Assembly (NCBI RefSeq): GCF_018375725.1
Contig: NZ_JAHACR010000258.1
Location: 1-6,183 of the forward strand
Reading direction: 5' to 3'
DNA length: 6,183 bases
Origin: Burkholderia sp.
GTDB lineage: Bacteria > Pseudomonadota > Gammaproteobacteria > Burkholderiales > Burkholderiaceae
This document shows, one piece after another, positions 1-6,183 of the stretch. The notes beneath the pieces were generated by a model that saw only the letters and a list, made by a program, of their open reading frames with translations, was not told the DNA's origin and made no database searches. Position 1 is the stretch's first letter, and each line of letters starts with the position of its first letter. The position numbers and the translations under genes are program-made.

Positions 1-1072
1 CGCCGCGTGGCCGCGCTGGGACGCGTTCAAGCGCGATTTCGTATCGGCCGACGGTCGTGTGATCGACGTCGGATCGGCCGATGCACGCACGGTGTCCGAG
101 GGGCAGGCATACGGGCTGTTTTTCGCGCTGGTCGCGAACGACCGGCCCGCGTTCGACGCGATCCTGCACTGGACCGAGAACAATCTTGCGCAGGGCGACC
201 TGAGTGCCCATCTGCCTGCGTGGCTGTGGGGCCGCGGGGCCGATGGCGCATGGCGGGTGCTCGACGCGAACGCCGCGTCGGACGCCGATCTGTGGATTGC
301 CTATGCGCTGGTCGAGGCGGGACAGCTGTGGCGTGAGCGCAGCTACACGGCGCGTGGCGCGCTGCTCGCGAAGCGCGTGCTCGACCGCGAGTCGGCGATG
401 CTGCCGGGCCTCGGCGTGACGCTGCTGCCGGGGCCGACCGGCTTCAGACTCGCAAATGACCGCTGGCGCCTCAATCCGAGCTATTCGCCGCCGCAGGTGA
501 TTCGCGGTCTCGGCACGCGTTTGCCGGACGACCGCCGCTGGGCCGGGCTCGCGGCCAGCACCGGGCGTGTACTGATCGATACTGCGCCGAAGGGATTCTC
601 GCCAGACTGGGCGCTGTACCGCGCGGGCGCAGGCTTTGCGCCCGACACGGATTCGCATGCGGAAAGCGCGTACAACGCGATCCGGGTCTATCTGTGGGCC
701 GGCACGCTCGATCCGTCCGATCCGCTCGCCGCGCCGTTGCTCGCGCGTTTTGCGCCGTTCGCCGAATACGTGGCCGCGCACGGCGCACCGCCGGAGAAAG
801 TCGATACGACGACGGGCGTGGCCGGCGCCCATGACGGCAATGGCGGTTTTTCGGCCGCAGCGATTCCGTTCCTGGATGCGCGCGGCCAGCATGCCCTTGC
901 GGATGCGCAGGCGGCGCGGGTCGATGCGCTCGCGCGCCAGTCGCTGCCGGGCTATTACACGAGCGTGCTGACGCTGTTCGGCCTCGGCTGGCGCGACGGG
1001 CGCTACCGTTTCGCCGCGGACGGCACGCTGGACGTGCGCTGGAGGAGCGGGTCATGCGCCGCCGTCCGCTGA
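1..1072 (+). CDS. bcsZ: BcsZ, periplasmic GH8 endo-1,4-beta-glucanase of the cellulose synthase operon (5' partial)
   Basis: Endoglucanase that cleaves beta-1,4-glucan in the periplasm during cellulose synthesis and export. The frame is open from base 2 with no start in the window. The first visible residues (AAWPRWDAF) align with the mature N-terminus of E. coli BcsZ, so only about 22 residues, essentially the signal peptide, are missing. The 356 visible residues match the family end to end. SEGQAYG at 95-115 carries the general acid Glu (codon 98-100; E. coli E55). ASDADLWIA at 275-301 opens a perfect match to the GH8 signature that ends in EAGQLW; its first Asp (281-283) aligns with E. coli D116. 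NPSY, APKGFSPDW, PPEKVD, GFSAA and VLTLFGLGW follow in family order. The C-terminal Cys near the end is also conserved. Oddity: AYNAIRVYLW has Asn (674-676) where E. coli has catalytic base D243. The gene end overlaps bcsC by 19 bases. Identity is near certain; full activity is not. Confidence 0.96.
   Translation, partial: AAWPRWDAFKRDFVSADGRVIDVGSADARTVSEGQAYGLFFALVANDRPAFDAILHWTENNLAQGDLSAHLPAWLWGRGADGAWRVLDANAASDADLWIAYALVEAGQLWRERSYTARGALLAKRVLDRESAMLPGLGVTLLPGPTGFRLANDRWRLNPSYSPPQVIRGLGTRLPDDRRWAGLAASTGRVLIDTAPKGFSPDWALYRAGAGFAPDTDSHAESAYNAIRVYLWAGTLDPSDPLAAPLLARFAPFAEYVAAHGAPPEKVDTTTGVAGAHDGNGGFSAAAIPFLDARGQHALADAQAARVDALARQSLPGYYTSVLTLFGLGWRDGRYRFAADGTLDVRWRSGSCAAVR
1041..1047 (+). promoter_or_regulatory. 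Shine-Dalgarno sequence of bcsC, inside the end of bcsZ
   Basis: GGAGGAG lies 6 bases before the ATG at 1054, a near-ideal ribosome binding site. It is within bcsZ codons, so ribosomes finishing bcsZ pass over it, which favours translational coupling. It also decides the bcsC start: the next in-frame ATG (1090) has no comparable site and would remove the basic n-region of the signal peptide. Confidence 0.85.
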
Positions 1073-4000
1073 AGCGCGCCGCGCCGCGCATGGCCGGATT
1101 CGCGTGGCTCGCCTCGTCCGTCTGCGCGATGGCGCACGGGGCGACGCTCGCGCCGGCACCGCGCGCGGCCGAAACGGCCGATGTCGCCGATGCGCGGCGA
1201 CTGCTGGCGACCGCGCGAATGTGGGCAGGCAAGCACCGCGACGATCTCGCGCGCGACGCGATCCGCAAGGGCTTGCTGATCGCCCCCGGCGATCCGGTGC
1301 TGCTCGCCGAGCAGGTGCGTGTGCTGCTTCGGCTCGGCGACGCCAAGGGCGCGCAGGCTGCGCTTGCTCGCCTGAACGCGCTGGCGCCCGATGCGCCCGA
1401 CACGCGGCGGGCCGGCGACGAATTTCGCGTCGCGACGAGCGGGCGCGAAGAGATGGCGCAGATTCGTCTGCTCGCACGCAGCGGCCGCGCCGACGAGGCC
1501 GCGCGGCGCATCGTCGTGCTGTTTCCGCATGGCGCACCGTCGGGCGCGCTCGGTGCCGAGTATTACCAGATCGTCGCGAACGGGCCGGGCGGATGCGAGC
1601 CGGCCCTTGCGGCACTGCGCCGTGCGGTCGCGGCGGATCCGAGCGACAGCGAAGCCGCGTTCGGGCTTGTCAGGCTACTGAATCAGCGCAGCGAGACGCG
1701 CGCGGAAGCGAACCGCCTGGCATGGGCGCTCGTGCGGCGGCCGGACGTCGATCATGGGGAAGCGATGTCGGTGTGGCGGCGCGTGTTGCAGTCGGCGGAC
1801 AACGATCCGGTCTACCTTGACGCGATACGTGCGTATCTGGCGCTCGTGCCGGACGACAGCGAATTTCGCGACAAGGCGACGGCGATGGAGTCGCAGCGCG
1901 ACGCGCAGCAGCGACTGGCGCGCGATCCGAATTACATCGCGCAGCAGCGCGGCCTGCAGGCGCTGGCGCGCGGCGATCTGACAGCGGCCGACGTGTTGCT
2001 CGGGCAGGCGGCGCGGGCGCGCGCGACGGATGCCGATGCCGTCGGCGGGCTCGGCCTGCTGCGTTTGCGTGAAGGCCGCCACGACGAGGCGCGCGCATGG
2101 TTTGCGCGTGCCGCAGCGCTTGCGCCGGATCAGCGCGGGAAGTGGGACAGCCTCGCGCGCACGGCGCAATTCTGGGGCGCGCTCGCACGTGGCCGTGAGG
2201 CCGCGGCGGCGGGGCGTCCGCGAGACGCCGAACAGGCGGCGCGTGCCGCGCTTGCGATGCAACCGGGCAGTCCCGACGCGACCTTGCAACTGGCCGACGC
2301 GCTGCTCGCGCAGCACGACTGGGCGCGCGCCGAACCGCTGCTGCGCGGCTTGCTCGCGGCACCCAGGCCGAGCGTGGCGGTCGCGCACAGTGCGGCGCTG
2401 CTCTATGAGCACACCGGCCGAGCCGACCAGATCGGCCCGCTGCTCGACGCGCTGCAGGCGCGCGTCACGGGCAGCAGCGACCGCCGTGCCCTCGATGGCA
2501 TTCGCGCAGACCTGCTTGCGCAACAGGCACGCGCGCTGGCAGAAAAAGGCGATCGCGGGCCGGCCGCGCAGCGTTACGAGGCGGCCGTGCGCGCGGCGCC
2601 CGACGCGCCGTGGACGCGATTCGCGCTGGCGCGTCTGTACCGCGATATGGGGCTGCCGCAGCTGGGTCGCACGGTCATGGATGACGGGCTTGCGCAATCC
2701 GATACGCCCGACATGCATTACGCGGCGGCGCTGTACCGCAATTCGACCGACGACGTGGCGGGCGCACAGGCGGCGCTTGCGCCGGTCGCCGATGCGCAGC
2801 GCTCTGACGGCATGCGTGCGCTCGCGCACAAGCTCGATGCCGAAGCCGCGCTGGCAGACGCGCAGGGTGCGCTTGGGCGCGGCGATCGCGCGGCATTGGA
2901 GGCGGCGCTCGCGCACGCGCAGGCATCGGCGCCGGACGATCCGGACATGCTGGCTGCGGTCGGCGCGCAGTGGATCGACGCCGGCGAAACCGCACGCGGT
3001 CTTGCGCCGTTGCGCGAGTGGATGGCCGCGCATCCGCAGCAGGCGGATGCCGACGTGCGGTTGCGCTACGGCGACCTGCTCGGGAGCGCGGCGCGCGATG
3101 ACGAACTGGCCGCATGGCTCGACGCGCTCCGCCGCGAACCGTCGCTCACCGCGGCGCAGACCGCGCGCCTCGAGGATCAGTCGCTGCGGCTCGTGCTGCG
3201 CCAGGCCGACGATGCGATCGCGCAGGCCGATTACGCGCGCGCGCGCCAGTTGCTCGACGGCGTGAGCCCGGCTGGGAAGGCGGACAAGCGCTATGCGCTC
3301 GAAGTCGCCGATCTCGAGCGCGCGCAGGGCCATTACGGTGCGGCGCGCGGCGTGCTCGAACCGGTTCTCGCGCATACGCCCGACGATGCCGACACGCAGC
3401 TCGCGCTGGCGCGGATCGACGAAGACAGCGGCAACCGTGCCGGTGCGCTCGTGCGTGTGCAGGCGGTGCTCGCGCGCACGCCGTCCGACGACGTGGACAC
3501 GCAACTGTCGGCGCTGCGCCGTCTGACCGCGCTGCATCGTACCGACGACGCGGCGCAGATCGCCGATGCGCTGCATGCCGCGTATCCGTCGCGCGCGGAC
3601 GTGACCGTGGCGGCGGGGCGCGTCGCTCAGGCACAGGGCCGCTACGACGCCGCCGCGTCGCTGTATCGCCTGTCGCTGTCGCAGGAGCGCGCCGCGGGTG
3701 TGCGTCCGCGCCGTGACGGCCTCACACCGGCGCAGGCCGCATTCGGCGATCTCGAGCAGCGCCGCGATCCTGAAATCGAGGCGGGGTGGCTCCCTGCGTA
3801 CAAGTCGGGCGACGAAGGGGTGTCCGCGTATCGCGCGCAGCAGGTGCCGGTCTACGTGCAGATGCCGTATCGCTACGACGGCCATGTGTTCCTGCATCTC
3901 GACGCGGTGCATATCGATGCCGGCTCGCTCGATACGAGCGATCCGAAAGCTTATGCGCTCAACACGTTCGCGACGTATCCCGCGCTGAAGACACCGGATC

Positions 4001-4920
4001 CGAATCCATCCGGTTCGCTGCATCAGTCGGCGACCGGTGTCGCGCTTGGCGCGGGCTACCGGTCGGACGCATGGCGGTTCGACATCGGCACGTCGCCGCT
4101 CGGCTTTCCGGTGCACTACCTGATCGGCGGCGTGCGCTACCGGTTCGACGCAGGGCCCGCGAGCTTCTCGGCGAGCGCGTCGCGCCGGCCGGAGACGAGC
4201 AGCGAACTGTCCTACGCGGGCTTGCGGGATCCGTGGAGCGGTGCGGCGTGGGGCGGCGTGCGGCGTGACGGTATCGATCTGCATGCGTCGGTCGATATCG
4301 GGCGCGTGAATCTGTTCGCGGATATCGGTGCGGGCGTGATGACCGGCCGCAACGTCGAGCGGAACGCCGAGGCGACGCTGCGCACGGGTTTCATGGTGCC
4401 CGTCTACGAACGCGCGACCATGCGGGTCAGCACGGGTCTCGTCGGCAACGCGTGGCACTACGCGCAGAACCTGCGTTTCTATACCTACGGCCAGGGCGGT
4501 TACTACAGCCCGCAACGCTACCTGTCACTCGGCGTGCCGATCGAGTGGGCGGGGCGGCGCGATGCGCTCGCGTGGGATGTGACCGTGACAAGCGGTATTA
4601 CGAACAGCTATGAAAGGGCGACGCCGTATTTCCCGGTCGGCCTGCCTGGCGGCGTGGACGCGAAATCCGCCAGTGCGCTCGCCGGCATGACGTATGCGCG
4701 CAGTTCGACCCGCGGCGTGTCGTTCTGGTACAGCGTCAACGGGATCGTCGAATATCGCGTCAATCCGTATCTGAGCATCGGCGCGCAACTGCATATCGAC
4801 CGATCGCACGACTATGCGCCGAGTTCGGGGTTGCTGTACGTGCGTTATGCATTCGACGCGCGCGAGAACCCCAAGGGTCTCGTGACGCCCGCGCCGGTTC
4901 GTCTTTATTCGAGTTACTAG
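1054..4920 (+). CDS. bcsC: BcsC, cellulose export outer-membrane porin with periplasmic TPR scaffold
   Basis: Outer-membrane subunit that carries the nascent cellulose chain out of the periplasm. 1288 residues. Residues 1-30 form a Sec-type signal peptide: a basic start (RRRPLKR), a hydrophobic core around 14-24 and a probable cleavage site near A27 (AMA) or A30. Residues about 38-880 are Ala/Arg/Leu-rich helical repeats of TPR type. Clear units include one around 328-360 (ARAWFARAAALAP) and the last at about 847-879 (GRYDAAASLYRLSL). The BCSC_C beta-barrel region starts near QVPVYVQMP (930). It contains SYAGLRDP (1053-1060), WGGVRRDG (1066-1073) and GQGGYYSPQ (1146-1154), all closely matching E. 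coli BcsC. LLYVRYAF (1260-1267) looks like the last barrel strand, followed by a 21-residue tail of the same length class as in E. coli. It is longer than E. coli BcsC (about 1157 aa), with the excess apparently in the TPR part. It overlaps bcsZ and precedes bcsE by 21 bases. No frameshift is seen. Confidence 0.97.
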   Translation: MRRRPLKRAAPRMAGFAWLASSVCAMAHGATLAPAPRAAETADVADARRLLATARMWAGKHRDDLARDAIRKGLLIAPGDPVLLAEQVRVLLRLGDAKGAQAALARLNALAPDAPDTRRAGDEFRVATSGREEMAQIRLLARSGRADEAARRIVVLFPHGAPSGALGAEYYQIVANGPGGCEPALAALRRAVAADPSDSEAAFGLVRLLNQRSETRAEANRLAWALVRRPDVDHGEAMSVWRRVLQSADNDPVYLDAIRAYLALVPDDSEFRDKATAMESQRDAQQRLARDPNYIAQQRGLQALARGDLTAADVLLGQAARARATDADAVGGLGLLRLREGRHDEARAWFARAAALAPDQRGKWDSLARTAQFWGALARGREAAAAGRPRDAEQAARAALAMQPGSPDATLQLADALLAQHDWARAEPLLRGLLAAPRPSVAVAHSAALLYEHTGRADQIGPLLDALQARVTGSSDRRALDGIRADLLAQQARALAEKGDRGPAAQRYEAAVRAAPDAPWTRFALARLYRDMGLPQLGRTVMDDGLAQSDTPDMHYAAALYRNSTDDVAGAQAALAPVADAQRSDGMRALAHKLDAEAALADAQGALGRGDRAALEAALAHAQASAPDDPDMLAAVGAQWIDAGETARGLAPLREWMAAHPQQADADVRLRYGDLLGSAARDDELAAWLDALRREPSLTAAQTARLEDQSLRLVLRQADDAIAQADYARARQLLDGVSPAGKADKRYALEVADLERAQGHYGAARGVLEPVLAHTPDDADTQLALARIDEDSGNRAGALVRVQAVLARTPSDDVDTQLSALRRLTALHRTDDAAQIADALHAAYPSRADVTVAAGRVAQAQGRYDAAASLYRLSLSQERAAGVRPRRDGLTPAQAAFGDLEQRRDPEIEAGWLPAYKSGDEGVSAYRAQQVPVYVQMPYRYDGHVFLHLDAVHIDAGSLDTSDPKAYALNTFATYPALKTPDPNPSGSLHQSATGVALGAGYRSDAWRFDIGTSPLGFPVHYLIGGVRYRFDAGPASFSASASRRPETSSELSYAGLRDPWSGAAWGGVRRDGIDLHASVDIGRVNLFADIGAGVMTGRNVERNAEATLRTGFMVPVYERATMRVSTGLVGNAWHYAQNLRFYTYGQGGYYSPQRYLSLGVPIEWAGRRDALAWDVTVTSGITNSYERATPYFPVGLPGGVDAKSASALAGMTYARSSTRGVSFWYSVNGIVEYRVNPYLSIGAQLHIDRSHDYAPSSGLLYVRYAFDARENPKGLVTPAPVRLYSSY

Positions 4921-4924
4921 CGTG

Positions 4925-4932
4925 AAAAGGGA
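4925..4932 (+). promoter_or_regulatory. Probable ribosome binding site of bcsE
   Basis: The purine run AAAAGGGA lies in the 21-base bcsC-bcsE gap, 9 bases before the GTG at 4942. It is a moderate Shine-Dalgarno match at slightly long spacing. It supports the GTG over the later in-frame ATG at 5011, which has no purine-rich sequence upstream. No promoter or terminator fits in this gap, so bcsE is presumably read from the bcsC transcript. Confidence 0.55.
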
Positions 4933-4941
4933 CGCACACAC

Positions 4942-6183
4942 GTGAGCACCGACTTCGAAACCACCCGTCCCGCGCTCGGCGCCGCCGGCGTGTTCGGCCG
5001 CCTGCGCGCGATGTTGCGGAGCGGGCCGGCCGACGGCCGTATCTCGGCGCTGAGCCGGCTTGCGATCGACGGTTTGCCGGACGAGTGGACGCAACTCGAG
5101 CCGGGCGGCCTGTATGCGGTCTATGCGGCCGCACGCACGCCTGCGTGCGATGCGCTGTTATGGGAAAGCGCGCGTCAGGCGCGCACCCGCGACGTGACGG
5201 TCGTGCTTGCACGCGACAGTGCAAGCGTGGCCGGGCAGCTGCGCGAGCGCGGCTTTGCGGGCGGCGCGCATGCGCCGGGCTGGCCGAGCCGCCTGAACGT
5301 GCTGGCGATGCCGCCCGCGCCTGCGACGGGCGACGATGATCCGGCCGCCGGCCGCCATGGCGAGCCGGGGTCGTTTGCACGGCTGCTGGGCGGTTTCCGT
5401 GCAATGAAGCGCTACGGCTTTCGCGCACGTTCGCTGTATTTCGTGGAGGGCGCCGAACGCTGGTTCAGCTGGAACGATCCCGCGGCGCTCGCGGAGGAGG
5501 CGCGTGCCTTCGCCGACTGGTGCCGGATGCACCGGATCGCGGTCGTGCTCGTGATGAATCCCGAGGGCGGGCATGCGAACCGCGCAGCGGCCGATGCGGA
5601 GACCGACGATCCGCCGCTCGTGCGGGACACGCGACGCACCCGGCGCAGCAGTTTTCACAGCGTGTGCACGGGGGTCGCGCAACTGCAGCGCACGCATGGC
5701 GAATTGCTGTGGGTGGTCGATTTCTGGCGTGCGGGCGATACGCTCGCCGCAGGCGAGGTGCGGCCATTGCGATTCGCGCCGGATGGCCGGCTGTCGGCGA
5801 TCTTCGACGCCGATGCAATCGCGCAGCCACGCCAGATGAAGCTCGCGAGCGACGAGGACCGCGTCGTCGTCAGTCGTGCGGTGGTCGAGCGCGAGCGCTG
5901 GGTGCCGGCGGACTGGGAGATCGTCGACGACAACGCCGCGGTGGTCGCGGCGTGCGCGAAGGCGCAAGCGGCGACCGCGGTGCTGGCGTTCCGCACGCGC
6001 GCGCAGCTCGAAGCGCTGTGCGCGGACGTTCACGCGCTGCGGCGACATTGTGGCGGCGCGCTGAAGATCGCCGTCGTCGAGCGTGGCGAAGTGCTGCGCC
6101 ATCAGTTCGAAATGCTGGTGCTGAGCCTGGGCGCGAACAGCGTCGTCGGGCGCGACCTGCCGTTCTCCCGGTTGCAGGCGGCC
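4942..6183 (+). CDS. bcsE: BcsE, c-di-GMP-binding regulator of cellulose synthesis (3' partial)
   Basis: Cytoplasmic accessory subunit that binds c-di-GMP and supports maximal cellulose production in type II bcs systems. The frame is open from GTG 4942 to the window edge, 414 residues, with no stop reached. Residues about 35-300 match the N-terminal NTPase-like domain: PGGLYAVY, RMHRIAVVLVMNP, a VVDFWR strand and DGRL follow in the order of E. coli BcsE. I see no Walker A GKT/GKS, in keeping with a degenerate nucleotide-binding fold. Residues about 315-414 match the receiver-like (REC*) half of the GIL module: AKAQAATAVLAF, VHALRR, GGALKIAV, then LGANSVVG and LPFSR near the edge. The GGDEF-like half with the main RxGD c-di-GMP site is expected beyond 6183. 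The secondary RxxD motif of the E. coli REC* domain reads RHQF here (386-389). The N-terminus is about 30 residues longer than in E. coli, so a start at 5011 remains possible. Confidence 0.88.
   Translation, partial: MSTDFETTRPALGAAGVFGRLRAMLRSGPADGRISALSRLAIDGLPDEWTQLEPGGLYAVYAAARTPACDALLWESARQARTRDVTVVLARDSASVAGQLRERGFAGGAHAPGWPSRLNVLAMPPAPATGDDDPAAGRHGEPGSFARLLGGFRAMKRYGFRARSLYFVEGAERWFSWNDPAALAEEARAFADWCRMHRIAVVLVMNPEGGHANRAAADAETDDPPLVRDTRRTRRSSFHSVCTGVAQLQRTHGELLWVVDFWRAGDTLAAGEVRPLRFAPDGRLSAIFDADAIAQPRQMKLASDEDRVVVSRAVVERERWVPADWEIVDDNAAVVAACAKAQAATAVLAFRTRAQLEALCADVHALRRHCGGALKIAVVERGEVLRHQFEMLVLSLGANSVVGRDLPFSRLQAA

Noticed and set aside
1117..1125. Cys24 in the BcsC signal peptide as a possible lipoprotein lipobox
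   Set aside because: The residues before it (S-S-V-C) do not fit the usual L-[AS]-[GA]-C pattern, an AMA signal peptidase I site follows directly, and BcsC is a barrel porin rather than a lipoprotein.
1675..4515. Very long open frame on the minus strand, about 946 codons, antisense to bcsC
   Set aside because: It is a product of extreme G+C and strong third-position bias in bcsC, which removes stops from the opposing frame. Its translation is Arg/His/Ala-rich with no recognisable domain, and the + strand frame is clearly the conserved BcsC protein.
4922..4945. Short reading frame from GTG 4922 in the bcsC-bcsE gap
   Set aside because: It has only seven codons before TGA at 4943 and no ribosome site of its own. 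There is no reason to think it is a gene or leader peptide.
5728..5739. R-A-G-D tetrad in BcsE (residues 263-266) resembling the RxGD c-di-GMP site
   Set aside because: It follows the VVDFW strand of the N-terminal domain and aligns with a loop after AFW in E. coli BcsE, not with the R415-D418 site in the GGDEF-like half. It is probably a chance match.
5158..6102. Open frame of 314 codons on the minus strand opposite bcsE
   Set aside because: Its composition is low-complexity and Arg-rich, no family is recognisable, and it lies wholly within the conserved bcsE coding frame. It is a G+C shadow.

Overview
The window is a stretch of a bacterial cellulose synthase (bcs) operon. It holds three adjacent genes on the + strand: the end of bcsZ (periplasmic GH8 endoglucanase), a complete bcsC (outer-membrane cellulose export porin with a periplasmic TPR scaffold), and the start of bcsE (c-di-GMP-responsive regulator). 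Very high G+C, strong G/C preference at third codon positions and the gene order suggest a betaproteobacterium, most likely Burkholderia sensu lato. That placement is an inference from composition and protein style; there is no rRNA or other marker in the window.

Layout: bcsZ runs in from the left edge to 1072 and lacks only roughly its signal peptide. bcsC (1054-4920) starts inside the end of bcsZ, with a strong Shine-Dalgarno sequence lying within bcsZ. A 21-base gap follows, and bcsE starts at a GTG (4942) and stays open through the right edge (6183), giving 414 visible residues. Coding is essentially continuous: there is no gap over 21 bases, and I see no promoter, terminator, RNA gene, repeat array, mobile element or CRISPR.

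How the parts work together, from established knowledge of the family: BcsA/BcsB (expected upstream, outside the window) make and translocate the glucan. BcsZ trims or edits it in the periplasm. The BcsC TPR domain spans the periplasm and its C-terminal barrel passes the polymer through the outer membrane. BcsE sits on the cytoplasmic side and binds c-di-GMP to support full synthesis. The tight spacing and overlap indicate one transcript with likely translational coupling.

This is a known type of system, not a new one. The points worth a second look are residue-level: BcsZ has Asn where the E. coli enzyme has its catalytic Asp (D243), and BcsE has lost the Asp of a secondary c-di-GMP-binding RxxD motif. 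BcsC also has a TPR region apparently longer than in E. coli, and bcsE is co-directional with bcsZ-bcsC rather than divergent. Comparisons with E. coli proteins are from memory, not from a computed alignment.
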